Part shown: positions 12,086-22,829 of the stretch, in pieces
Layout: every line of letters begins with the position of its first letter
Position numbering within the stretch: the stretch's first letter is position 1
Origin: Tenrec ecaudatus
Taxonomy: Eukaryota; Chordata; Mammalia; Afrosoricida; Tenrecidae
Direction of reading: 5' to 3'
DNA: 64,000 nucleotides
Assembly (NCBI RefSeq): GCF_050624435.1
Contig: NC_134530.1
Coordinates: 147,996,221 to 148,060,220, forward strand
Translations under genes and position numbers: made by a program
The notes under the pieces: generated by a model
What the model saw: only the letters and a program-made list of their open reading frames with translations
What the model was told of the DNA's origin: nothing
Database searches by the model: none

Positions 12086-12627
12086 GCACTTGCCCTCTAG
12101 AGGAGCTAGGTGGGTGTGTTTAATGATAGGTATTTGCACATCTTATCTAGTTCCTGGACTGTGTTCCAAATACTTGGGATTTCTGAAAATGTTGTTGCCA
12201 TTAGTTGCCATCAATTAAGCTTTCATCGTGTTGACCAACAGAAAAGAGCCTTTGCCAGGCCTGTGCCGTATTCCTGATCATTGGGATGGGTGAGACTGTT
12301 TGTGACCATGGCATCAGCCCATCTCATTGAGAGCTTTCTCCATGGTAACCACTATGACGACCTTCTCTCGTGATTGGTCTTTCCTGGATAATGTTCTCTT
12401 GTGATTCACTGGGCTTGAGTGAGGTCAGAAGTGGATGGGTAGGCCTTTCTTCCTTACTCTGTCTTGGTCTGAAAGCTCCCAGACTAAACCTGTCCATGAT
12501 AGGTGACCATGAGGGTATGTTAAAATACCAGAGGCTTAGCTGCCAGCATCATACAACATCCAAGCCACTGTAACTAAACTGACAGGTGATGGTTGGAAAT
12601 ACTTCCTACTTGTAAGTGTGCTGTGAG

Positions 12628-12825
12628 GATGGTTGGTGGCACAGTGGTGAAGCACTGGCTGCTAACTGGAGATCAGTGGTGCGACCCACCAGCCACTCCA
12701 TAGGAGAAAGATGCAGAGTCTGTTTCTAGAAAGGTTTACAGCCTTGGAAACCCCAAGGAGCAGTTCTGTTCTGTCTGATAGCGTCACTGCCAGACAAAAT
12801 CACCTCAATAGCAATGGGTTTTTAA
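12628..12825 (+). repeat. AfroSINE in tandem unit copy 1
   Basis: tRNA-like head 'gtggcacagtggtgaagcac', then 'gctgctaactggagatcag', 'taggagaaagatgcagag', 'tttacagccttggaaacccc' and the tail 'gacaaaatcacctcaatagc'. The same insertion is present in all three units, so it predates the triplication. Confidence 0.9.
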
Positions 12826-13621
12826 AATGTGTCATCACAAATTTCAATCATGAATCTTCCAATTTCACTAGCAATCGGAGGTTGAAATGATAATTTTCAA
12901 ACTCAGTTTTATAAGCTCTTGTCTCTGTGCTCTGCCGCCTATTTCTGCAAGTGAAAGGAAAAGATCCTTTGCCCCCCCCCTTTTTTTCGTGTAAGGCTCC
13001 CCAAATACTGAAGTACTACTTGGACAAATTATCCACCTGAACTTTGTTTTCCAAGGGAAGTCCAGGAGAGAAACATTTCTAAGGCACAAGAATAAGACTT
13101 TCAAGACAGCAATTGTTTTTCCTTTATAATCTTACCCTTGATCGTATACCAAAAAAACACATGGACGTGCATACTGAGATACACAAGAACGCTCTATGTG
13201 ACTTGGAAGGACATGAAGGCATGCTTGAGATGGCTGGACTGACATTCCCTGGACTTCTCTCTCTCTTCCCCAAACCTGCACATCTAACCATTCCAGCTCC
13301 AATTTTTCAGTCACCACCCAATCAATCGCATGTCTCACTTTAGGACCAGACAAAAATTTTCAATTAAAGTGGTTCTCCTAAGTCCATAGATGTCTCTCTA
13401 GCTGCTCCCTGGCAGAGAGGACACAGCTAAGAACAGCACACACTTAAAACATATTGGCATCATTCATGTGTCTGTTGCATTCCACCCACACCCCTTTCTT
13501 TACTAAAAAAAATCTCTAGAGTTAACCTATTTGAAACTAACCACTGGGAGCTGGCCTCCTGTCTAAAGGCTTAGCTGTAAGTAAACAATCTTAAGTGGGT
13601 AGAAAACAAAAACAGACCTTG

Positions 13622-14482
13622 GTTGGTTTTTTAAAAAATCATTTTATTGTGGGCTCATATAGCTCTTATCACAATCCATACATACATCAATTGTGTAAAG
13701 CACATTTTTAAATTCATTGCCCTCATCATTCTCAAAACATTTGCTCTCCACTTAAGCTCCTGACATCAGCTCCTCAGTTTTCTCCCTCCCTCTCTGCCCC
13801 CCCACCTCATGAGCACTTGATACATCATCAATTATTATTTTGTCATATCTTACACTGTCCGACGTCTCCCTTCACCCACTTTTCTATTGTCCACCCCTCA
13901 GGGAAGAGGTTATGTTTAGGTCCATGTAATCGGTTCCCCCTCTCTACCCCACCCTCCCTCCACCATCCTGGTATTGCCACTCTCACCACGGGTCGTGAAG
14001 GGATCATCTGTCCTGGATTTCCAGTTCCTATCTGTACCAGTGTACATCCTCTGGTCTAGCCATATTTGTAAGGTAGATTTGGGATCATGATAGTGGTTGA
14101 AGGAAGGGAAGCATTTGGGAACTAGAGGAAAGTTGTATGTTTCATCATTGCTACACTGTACCCTGACTGGCTCATCTCCCTGAGACCCTTCCTTAAGTGG
14201 ATGTCTAGTTCCCTACAGATGGGCTTTGGGTCCCCACCCACTCCACACACCCCCTCATTCACAATGATATGATTTTTTGTTTTTTGATGCCTGATACCTC
14301 CTCCCTTCAACACCTCAAGATCCCACAAGCTGGTGTGCTTCCATGTTTGCTTTGTTGCTTCTGAGCTACATGGTCGCTTGTGTTTATCTTCAAGCCTTTA
14401 TTAAGGCCCCAGATGCTCTATCTTTTGATAGCCGGGCACCATCAGTTTTCTTCACCACATTTGCTTATGCACCCACTTTGGA
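13622..14482 (-). mobile_element. L1 LINE 3' end inside tandem copy 1 (copy d)
   Basis: Antisense L1 3' end starting with poly-T and 'cattttattgtgggctcat', and ending near 'gcttatgcacccactttgg'. It is flanked by an 8-bp target duplication, agaccttg, at 13614-13621 and 14483-14490. Tandem copies 2 and 3 have the uninterrupted site, so this L1 landed after the triplication. Confidence 0.92.
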
Positions 14483-14829
14483 AGACCTTGTTTTTTATCA
14501 CACTGTTCAAAGAAATCCTTTTGTGAGTGAAGTTTACTAGGTGAGACAATGGAAGTAGTTGAGCGTGGAGTATGGACTTTGCTCTTAAAGCAGAGGGTGT
14601 TAGTCTGCTTGTGCTAGCCTCCTTCAGATGGGAGCATGGTCAGGGTATGACTCACCTCTCAGAGCATTTTGCAAGTTGACCTTTGGGTCTAGAATAGTCC
14701 GTTGGAACAAGATAGGTTCCGTGTTGTTAGGGACACCAGGTTAGTGTCCCTAACAACAACACAGCCACAGAGCAAGACCTACGTGGCTCACAGCAACAGA
14801 GTAAGCCCTACGTGGCCCTGCACCATGCA

Positions 14830-15060
14830 CACATCTGTTTGTATGGCTGAGCCCTAGACTGCAGCTAATGTGTCAATCCATCTCACTGAGACTCTTCCCC
14901 TTTTTAGCTGACCCTTTACTTTACCAAGCATGATGTCCTTCTTCAGGGACTCGTCCCTCCTGGTAACACTCCAAAGTATCTCAGAAAAAGTTTTTCTATG
15001 CCTGATCTTTGATCATTAGTCCTCAGTACCTCCAATCTGTTTTTAAGATGGTCTCCAAAT
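14830..15060 (-). repeat. RTE LINE 3' fragment (tandem copy 1)
   Basis: Read on the minus strand, this has the RTE 3' region. It includes the 'gagggacgagtccctgaag' stretch, an 'aaggacatcatgcttggtaa' stretch and 'gagatggattgacacattag'. It parallels the equivalent plus-strand blocks near 1195-1300. The same fragment is in copies 2 (17745-17960) and 3 (19850-20075). Confidence 0.8.
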
Positions 15061-15242
15061 TCAGGTGGAATATACTTAAGGATAATACTTTGGTTATCAT
15101 GGACTTTCACTTACCTCTCTAGAGGAGCAAAGTGGGTATGCGTAATAATAGCTATTTGCACATCTTATCTAGTTCCTGGACTGTGTTCCAAATACTTGGG
15201 ATTTCTGAAAATGTTGCTGCTGTTAGTTGCCATCAAGTAAGC

Positions 15243-15560
15243 TTTGATCTGTGACCACTGAGAGGCCACAGAGAGACACATCCCAGCACTGAGATGCTTA
15301 CAACGCCACTGGACCCAAAGACTTTCTACCCACTGGTTTGTGATTATCCTGCATTTGGCTTCATTGCATGTGTTTCATGAGTTTGAAGGGGACTTTATAG
15401 ATTGGTATTGGACATGTGGGCTAATATCAAACTTATGGTCTTGGACTAGACTGTGTTGGGATGTTTTCTCAATGCTCAATTGCTCTTGTATATAAATATC
15501 TTTCTTATAAACATATGTGTGTCCATGGATTTGTTTCTCTAGTCTACCAGAATAATACAA
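15243..15560 (+). mobile_element. Partial LTR inside tandem copy 2
   Basis: The sequence matches the 3' part of the LTR-like repeats at 46530-47025 and 50970-51461. Shared blocks include 'gactttctacccactgg', 'gggatgttttctcaat' and the end 'tttctctagtctaccag'. It sits where copies 1 and 3 read directly from 'aagctttcatc' into 'gaccaacagaaaag'. Confidence 0.75.
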
Positions 15561-15967
15561 GCCCTGATGACCAACAGAAAAGAGCCTTTCCCAGTCCTGT
15601 GCCGTATGCATGATCATTGGGATGGGTGAGACTGTTTGTGACCATGGCATCAGCCCATCTCATTGAGGGCTTCCCTCCATGGTGACTAATATGACTTCCT
15701 TCTCTCGTGATTGGTCTTTCCTGGATAATGTTCTCTTGTGATTCACTGGGCTTGAGTGAGGTCAGAAGTGGATGGGTAGGCCTTTCTTCCTTACTCTGTC
15801 TTGGTCTGAAAGCTCCCAGACTAAACCTGTCCATGATAGGTGACCATGAGGGTATGTTAAAATACCAGAGGCTTAGCTGCCAGCATCATACAATATCCAA
15901 GCCACTGTAACTAAACTGACAGGTGATGGTTGGAAATACTTCCTACTTGTAAGTGTGCTGTGAGGAT

Positions 15968-16165
15968 GGTTGGTGGCACAGTGGTGAAGCACTGGCTGCT
16001 AACTGGAGATCAGTGGTGCGAACCCACCAGCCACTCCATAGGAGAAAGATGCAGAGTCTGTTTCTAGAAAGGTTTACAGCCTTGGAAACCCCAAGGAGCA
16101 GTTCTGTTCTGTCTGACAGCGTCACTGCCAGACAAAATCACCTCAATAGCAATGGGTTTTTAAAA
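15968..16165 (+). repeat. AfroSINE in tandem unit copy 2
   Basis: This is the orthologous insertion to the AfroSINE of copy 1. The head, middle and tail are all intact, with a few substitutions. Confidence 0.9.
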
Positions 16166-16230
16166 TGTGTCATTGCAAAATTCAATCATGAATCTTCCAA
16201 TTTCACTACCAATCAGAGGTTGAAATGATA

Positions 16231-16715
16231 GTTTCTTTTTTAGTTCAAGGATAGTTTGTTGGCCTTTAAGAGTGTTTTCCAGTCCACTTTGTTGGGCCAC
16301 CACACTCTTGCCCAAAAATCCACCTTCAGCATTCCCTGGGGACCTCACTGCTCCATTCCCTTGCTGTTCTGTTGCACCCCCTTAGTGTTTTGCCTCAGTG
16401 TGGCGGTATCAGATAGGGCTCAATTCCCACACTGTGTCTCCAGTGTTGTCCCCCGTAGGGCTTTGGGTCAGTGCGGGATGCCAGGTTTCATATTGGGGCC
16501 AGCCATGTGGTCCTCTCTGTGGACTGGCTGCTCTAATTGGGATCAAGGCTGGTGGGCCAGGATGTGCTCCACTGTCTCCTCCTCCCCCTTCATCTGCTCC
16601 CATGTGCTCAGATCAGATAAGTCCCTCTCTTGGAGCTGCAGATTCAATGCTGTCTTTTGAAATAAATTCTTCTGGGGGGAGTGGCAGGTGTCCACTTAAT
16701 AGTTAGGATTGGAGC
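16231..16715 (-). mobile_element. L1 segment with early 3' end, in tandem copy 2
   Basis: Homology to copies a and c starts at 'tagttcaaggatagtttg', about 1.4 kb upstream of the normal L1 3' end, after only a short poly-T. It runs to beyond 'ctggggacctcactgctcc'. A target duplication tgaaatgat flanks it (16221-16229 and 16716-16724), and it is absent from copies 1 and 3. It looks like a retrocopy of an L1 RNA ending early in the 3'UTR. Confidence 0.7.
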
Positions 16716-17744
16716 TGAAATGATCATTTCTAACTCAATGTTATAAGCTCTTATCTCTGAGTTCCGTCATGTATTTCTGCAATTCAAAGGAAAATATCAT
16801 CCCCCCCGCCTTTTTTTTTTCTTGTGAGGCTCCCCAAATACTGAAGTACTACTTGGACAAAATGTTCATCTGAAATTTGTTTTCTCAGGGAAGTCTAGGA
16901 GAGAAACATTTCTAAGGCACAAGAATAAGACTTTCAAGACAGCAATTGTTTTTCCTTTATAATCTTACCCTTGATCGTATACCAAAAAAATACATGGACG
17001 TGCATACTGAGATACACAAGAACGCTCTATGTGACTTGGAAGGACATGAAGGCAAGCTTGAGATGGCTGGACTGACATTCCCTGGACTTCTCTCTCTCTT
17101 CCCCAAACCTGCACATCTAACCATTCCAGCCCCAATTTTTCAGTCACCACCCAATCAATCACATGTCTCACTTTAGGACCAGACAAAAATTGTCAATTAA
17201 AGTGGTTCTCCTAAGTCCATAGACGTCTCTCTAGCTGCTCCCTGGCAGAGAGGACACAGCTAAGAACAGCACAATCTTAAAACATATTGGCATCATTCAT
17301 GTGTCTATTGCATTCCACCCACACCCCTTTCTTTACTTAAAAAAAAAAATCTCTAGAGTTAACCTATTGGATACTAACCACTGGGAGCTGGCCTCCTGTC
17401 TAAAGGTTTAGCTGTAAGTAAACAATCTTAAGGGGGTAGAAAACTAAAACAAAGACCTTGTTTTTGATCAGACTGTTCAAAGAAATCCTTTTGTGGGGGA
17501 AAGTTCACTAGGTGAGACAATGGAGTAGTTGAGCGCGGAGTATGGACTTTTTTCTTAAAGCAGAGCGTGTTAGTTTGCTTGTGCGAGTCTCCTTCAGAGC
17601 ATTTTGCAAGTTGATCTTTGGGTCTAGAATAGTCCATTGAAACAAAAAAGGTTCCATGTGGTTCGGAGACACAAGGTTGGTTCTGGCTCACAGCAGCAGA
17701 GGAAACCCTAATTGGGCCTGCACCATTCACACATCTGTTTGTAT

Positions 17745-17960
17745 GGCTGAGCCCCAGACTGCAGCTAATGTGTCAATCCATCTCACTGAGACTCTTCCCC
17801 TTTTTAGCTGACCCTTTACTTTACCAAGCATGATGTCCTTCTTCAGGGACTCGTCCCTCCTGGTAACACTCCAAAGTATCTCAGAAAAAGTTTTTCTATG
17901 CCTGATCTTTGATCATTAGTCCTCAGTACCTCCAATCTGTTTTTAAGATGGTCTCCAAAT
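17745..17960 (-). repeat. RTE LINE 3' fragment (tandem copy 2)
   Basis: Reverse complement of the RTE 3' region, with 'aagcatgatgtccttcttc' and 'gggactcgtccctcctgg' on the plus strand. It is nearly identical to the copy-1 equivalent. Confidence 0.8.
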
Positions 17961-18554
17961 TCAGGGGGATATACTCAAGGTTCTACTTTGCTTTCCATGG
18001 ACTTTCGCTTACCCTTCTAAAGGAGTTAAGTGGGTGTGTTTAATGATAGGTATTTGCACATCTTATCTAGTTCCTGGACTGTGTTCCAAATACTTGGGAT
18101 TTCTGAAAATGTTGTTGCCATTAGTTGCCATCAATTAAGCTTTCATCGTGTTGACCAACAGAAAAGAGCCTTTGCCAGGCCTGTGCCGTATTCCTGATCA
18201 TTGGGATGGGTGAGACTGTTTGTGACCATGGCATCAGCCCATCTCATTGAGAGCTTTCTCCATGGTAACCACTATGACGACCTTCTCTCGTGATTGGTCT
18301 TTCCTGGATAATGTTCTCTTGTGATTCACTGGGCTTGAGTGAGGTCAGAAGTGGATGGGTAGGCCTTTCTTCCTTACTCTGTCTTGGTCTGAAAGCTCCC
18401 AGACTAAACCTGTCCATGATAGGTGACCATGAGGGTATGTTAAAATACCAGAGGCTTAGCTGCCATCATCATACAACATCCAAGCCACTGTAACTAAACT
18501 GACAGGTGATGTTTGGAAATACTTCCTACTTGTAAGTGTGCTGTGAGGATGGTT

Positions 18555-18748
18555 GGTGGCACAGTGGTGAAGCACTGGCTGCTAACTGGAGATCAGTGGT
18601 GCGAACCCACCAGTCACTCCATAGGAGAAAGATGCAGAGTCTGTTTCTAGAAAGGTTTACAGCCTTGGAAACCCCAAGGAGCAGTTCTGTTCTGTCTGAC
18701 AGCGTCACTGCCAGACAAATCACCTCAATAGCAATGGGTTTTTTAAAT
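18555..18748 (+). repeat. AfroSINE in tandem unit copy 3
   Basis: Same ordered AfroSINE blocks and the same internal position as in copies 1 and 2. Confidence 0.9.
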
Positions 18749-19849
18749 GTGTCATTACAAAATTCAATCATGAATCTTCCAATTTCACTAGCAATCGGAG
18801 GTTGAAATGATAATTTTCAAACTCAGTTTTATAAGCTCTTGTCTCTGTGCTCTGCCGCCTATTTCTGCAAGTGAAAGGAAAAGATCCTTTGCCCCACTTT
18901 TTTTTATAAGGCTCCCCAAATACTGAAGTACTACTTGGACAAAATATCCACCTGAACTTTGTTTTCCAAGGGAAGTCCAGGAGAGAAACATTTCTAAGGC
19001 ACAAGAATAAGACTTTCAAGACAGCAATTGTTTTTCCTTTATAATCTTACCCTTGATCGTATACCAAAAAAATACATGGACGTGCATACTGAGATACACA
19101 AGAACGCTCTATGTGACTTGGAAGGACATGAAGGCAAGCTTGAGATGGCTGGACTGACATTCCCTGGACTTCTCTCTCTCTTCCCCAAACCTGCACATCT
19201 AACCATTCCAGCCTCAATTTTTCAGTCACCACCCAATCAATCACATGTCTCACTTTAGGACCAGACAAAAATTGTCAATTAAAGTGGTTCTCCTAAGTCC
19301 ATAGACGTCTCTCTAGCTGCTCCCTGGCAGAGAGGACACAGCTAAGAAAAGCAGAAACATAAAACATATTGGCATCATTCATGTGTCTATTGCATTCCAC
19401 CCACACCCCTTTCTTTACTAAAAAAAAAAAAAAACTCTAGTTAACCTATTGGATACTAACCACTGGGAGCTGGCCTCCTGTCTAAAGGTTTAGCTGTAAG
19501 TAAACAATCTTAAGGGGGTAGAAAACTAAAACAAAGACCTTGTTTTTGATCAGACTGTTCAAAGAAATCCTTTTGTGAGTGAAGTTTACTAGGTGAGACA
19601 ATGGAAGTAGTTGAGCATGGAGTATGGACTTTGCTCTTAAAGCAGAGGGTGTTAGTCTGCTTGTGCTAGCCTCCTTCAGAGGGGAGCCTGGTCAGGGCAT
19701 GACTCACCTCTCAGAGCATTTTGCAAGTTGACCTTTGGGTCTAGAATAGTCCATTGGAACAAAATAGGTTCCGTGTTGTTAGGGGACACCAGGTTGGTTC
19801 TGGCTCACAGCAACAGAGTAAACCCTACATGGCCCTGCACCATTCACAC

Positions 19850-20075
19850 GTCTGTTTGCATCGTTGAGCCCGAGAAGGCAGCTAATGTGTCAATCCATCT
19901 CACTGAGACTCTTCCCCTTTTTAGCTGACCCTGTACTTTACCAAGCATGATGTCCTTCTTCAGGGACTCGTCCCTCCTGGTAACACTCCAAAGTATCTCA
20001 GAAAAAGTCTTTTTATGCCTGATCTTTGATCATTAGTCCTTAATACCGCCAAATCTATTTTTAAGATGGTCTCCA
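19850..20075 (-). repeat. RTE LINE 3' fragment (tandem copy 3)
   Basis: Equivalent of the RTE fragments in copies 1 and 2. On the plus strand 'accctgtactttaccaagc' is followed by 'atgatgtccttcttcaggg'. Confidence 0.8.
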
Positions 20076-20329
20076 AATTCAGGTGGGATATACTCAAGTT
20101 TCTTCTTTGGTTTTCATGGACTTATTTTAATTTTTTTGACCTTTAACTTCAAATTATATATGAGCAATGAATGGTTTGTTCCAGTCAACCCTTGAATTTG
20201 TTCTGTTTGATCATTTGGGGCTTCTCTATCATCTGTTTACATTGATGCAGCTATCTGAATTCTTTTGTGTTCCATCGTAGGAAGCCAACATATGTAGTTG
20301 ATATTTGTGTTGTTGAAAAAGGTATTTGC

Positions 20330-20493
20330 ATACTTACTTGGCAGGGGAGATACCATGATCACGAAGGTGGTTTTCCCAGGGCGAGGCTTATCCATTGCAC
20401 TCTGGATGTGCTGACCCCTGCGATTTCCCCAAATGTGGGAAACTCGACTGCATAATTTGTGGTAGTGGGGGACTGCGTTCGCGCTCTCCCCTG
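20330..20493 (+). pseudogene. RNU1 (pseudogene): U1 snRNA retropseudogene (full length)
   Basis: All 164 nt of U1 snRNA are present, from atacttac to ctcccctg. By memory of the U1 sequence there are three differences: position 9 C to T (20338) inside the 5' splice-site recognition sequence, one in the 'cactctggatg' loop region, and one near the 3' stem ('gcgctctccc'). The Sm-site region 'ataatttgtgg' is intact. It is followed by an A-rich tail (20494-20515) and flanked by a 15-bp target duplication, aaaaaggtatttgca, at 20316-20330 and 20511-20525. Those are hallmarks of L1-mediated retrotransposition. A U1 promoter would not be carried along, so expression is unlikely. U1 normally pairs with 5' splice sites in the spliceosome. 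Confidence 0.95.
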
Positions 20494-20526
20494 AAAAAAA
20501 AAAGAAAAAGAAAAAGGTATTTGCAA

Positions 20527-22091
20527 CTAACAAACTACAAGCTTTTCTTTCTTGCTGTGTTTTGTTCTTTGTCAGTGGTTTGTTGTTTTGTTTTATAATT
20601 TTGCTTGGTTTTTCTCTGTCTTGTTTTTGTGCACATTATTATCTCCGCAGATCTGTCTAAATGAGATAGGCTAGATGGACAATCTGGAGGAGAAAACAAC
20701 GGGACTGCCAGTTCTGGGGGGGGGGGGGGCATGGAAAAGTGGGAGGTGGGGGTGGAAGGAAGTGGTGTTAACAAACCCAGGGACAAGGGAACAACACGTG
20801 ATTCAAATTGGTGGTGAGGTGGGTGTGGGAGGCCTGGTAGGGCATGATCAAGGATAATGTAATGAAGAGGTATTGCTGAAACCCAGGTGGGGTTGAGCAT
20901 GATAGTGGGACAGAAGGAAAGTCAAGGGAAATAGAGGAAAGAGCTAGGAGGCAAAGGGCATTTATAGAGATCTAGATAAAGACATGTATATATGCAAATA
21001 TATTTATATATGAGGATGGGGAAATAGATCTATGTGCCTATATTTATAGGTTTAGTATTAAGGTAGTAGAAGGACATTGAGCCTCCACTGAAGTACTTCC
21101 TCAATGCAAAAACAATTTATTCTATTAAATTGGCATTCTATGATGCTCACCTTCCCAACACAATCACTGAAGACAAAGCGGGTGAATAAGCAAATGTGGT
21201 GAAGAAAGCTGATGGTGCCTGGCTATCAAAAGATATAGCATCTGGGGTCTTAAAGGCTTGAAGGTAAACAAGCGGCCATCTAGCTCAGAAGCAACAAAGC
21301 CCACATGGAAGAAGCACACCAGCCTGTGTGATCACAAGGTGTTGAAGGGATCAGGTATCAGGCATCATCAGAACACAAAAATCTTACCATAGTGAATGAA
21401 GGGGGATAGTGAATGAAGGGGGAAGTGCAGAGTGGAGACCCAAAGCCCATTTGTTGGCCACTGGAGATCCCCTTGCAGAGGGGCCTAGGGGAGGTGATGA
21501 GCCAATCAAGGTGCGATGTAGCACCTATGAAAAATACAACTTTCCTCTAGTTCCTAAATGCTTCCCCCCTCCCTATACACACACACACACACACACACAC
21601 ACAACTATCATGATCTCAAGTCTACCTTGCAAGTCTGGCTAGATCAGAGAACGTACACTAGTACAGATAGGAATCAGAAACACAGGGATTCCAGGGCAGA
21701 TGATCCCTTCAGGACCAGCGGTGTGAGTGGCGATACTGGGAGGGTAGAGGGAGAGTGGTTTGGAAAACGGGAACCGATTACAAGGATCTACATGTGACCT
21801 CCTCCCTGGGGGACGGACAACAGAAAAGTGGGTGAAGGGAGACGTTGGACAGTGCAAGATATGACAAAATAAAAATTTATAAATTATCAAGGACTCATGA
21901 GGCAGGGGGAAGGGGAGGGAGGGGGAAATGAGAACCTGATGCCAAGGGCTTAAGTGGAGAGCAAATGTTTTGAGAATGATGAGGGCAATGAATGTACAGA
22001 TGTGTTTTACACAATTGATGTATGTATGGATTGTGATAAGAGTTGTATGAGCCCCTAATAAAACGATTAAAACAACAACAAAAAATAGAAA
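20527..22091 (+). mobile_element. L1 LINE 3' end, sense (copy f)
   Basis: 5'-truncated L1 starting at 'aacaaactacaagcttttc' and running through the complete 3'UTR to 'gcccctaataaaacgatt' and an A-rich tail. A (CA)n tract lies at 21577-21603 and a 14-base G run at 20716-20729. The 3' flank 'gaaaagggtatttgcag' (22092-22107) repeats the target sequence already used by the adjacent U1 retrocopy. Confidence 0.88.
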
Positions 22092-22107
22092 GAAAAGGGT
22101 ATTTGCA

Positions 22108-22829
22108 GAGAATAAGTTGTTGGTCTTGTAAAAATCTGTCATGTACTCTGGTTATTTCTCTCACCTCCTTGAAGCAACACCTTACATCCCTGGCACAGGT
22201 AACCATTCAAAGCCGTTGTTTATTAAATCTTTTAACAGCTGACAAAAAGGTATGTACACTCTATCAATAAGTCAAAAGTAGTTTATGACCAGCTGGAGTT
22301 GTTTGTTAAGTTTTGTGTTTGGAATATGCTGTGCCCTAATGAGTGAGTGTGCAGATGTGGGCATGCGGATGTATGAACATAAGTGAGCGAATTTGTACCA
22401 ATCAGTGTGAGTGGGCACATGGGCCTGTGAGTGTATTCAGGCATGTGCATGGAATGTAAATAAATGTTGTATGAATAGTGAATGTAGGAGTGTGAGCGTG
22501 AGGACGAGTTGTTGTTGTAGTGAATATAGGAGTGTAAGAATGAACTGGTGTGGTAACAGTTATATTATGTTTGTTACTTTATGTAGAGAAATGCTATTTT
22601 CATCCTGATTTGTGAAGTAACGGACTAGCTGTGGTGATAACTCTGGTTTGGCTTTTATAATAACCTGTGTATCCTGTTAGCAGGCTTTGTTCAGGGATTG
22701 TTTCCTGAGCTGTGAATTGCTACATGTACGTGTCTGAGACTAGTGAGGAATCGAAGGTAACAGAACTGAGTAAGAAGTTAAGAAGAAGTTTTAGTAAAGC
22801 GTAGGTGGTAGGGCCCACCATCTGAGTGG
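22108..22829. repeat. Degenerate minisatellite-like and unassigned DNA
   Basis: From about 22345 to 22560 the strand is rich in gtgagtgt-, gtatgaa- and gtgaatgtaggagtg-like words with irregular spacing. This suggests a decayed tandem repeat. The rest, up to the start of retroviral integrase homology, is not recognised. It occupies the position where the provirus would have carried env and its 3' LTR. Confidence 0.4.

Larger units (their letters stand above)
12086..15102. repeat. Tandem ~2.1 kb unit, copy 1 (with L1 insertion)
   Basis: First of three head-to-tail copies. Homology with copies 2 and 3 begins near 'ctctagaggagc' and ends near 'catggactttc'. The unit carries an RTE 3' scrap (12180-12400), a SINE body (12410-12590), an AfroSINE (12628-12825), a non-repeat stretch (12850-13600) and an antisense RTE 3' end (about 14830-15060). 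An L1 3' end (13622-14482) interrupts it. Net of that insertion the unit is about 2.1 kb. Confidence 0.9.
15103..18000. repeat. Tandem ~2.1 kb unit, copy 2 (with LTR and L1 insertions)
   Basis: Second unit of the array. It opens with 'tctctagaggagcaaagtgg' and contains the same ordered parts as copies 1 and 3. It is interrupted by an LTR-like piece (15243-15560) and an L1 segment (16231-16715). It also lacks about 30 bp present in the others near 17595, where 'ccttcaga' runs straight into 'gcattttgcaag'. Confidence 0.9.
18001..20120. repeat. Tandem ~2.1 kb unit, copy 3 (uninterrupted)
   Basis: Third unit, free of large insertions, and therefore the best guide to the unit length of about 2.1 kb. 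It runs from 'ttctaaaggagttaagtggg' to 'ttttcatggacttattt', after which homology to the array stops. Confidence 0.9.

Noticed and set aside
12370-12573. A 67-codon frame repeated at 15707-15910 and 18290-18493
   Set aside because: It overlaps RTE and SINE sequence in the tandem units. Its conservation reflects duplication.
13113-13343. A 76-codon frame repeated at 16946-17176 and 19028-19258
   Set aside because: It recurs only because the whole 2.1 kb unit is triplicated. The few differences between copies are mostly amino-acid-changing and flanking DNA is equally conserved, so nothing suggests selection on a protein.
20330-20493. Functional U1 snRNA gene
   Set aside because: The A-tail, the flanking target duplication and the change in the splice-site pairing sequence mark it as a retrocopy. 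A U1 promoter is not expected to be carried.
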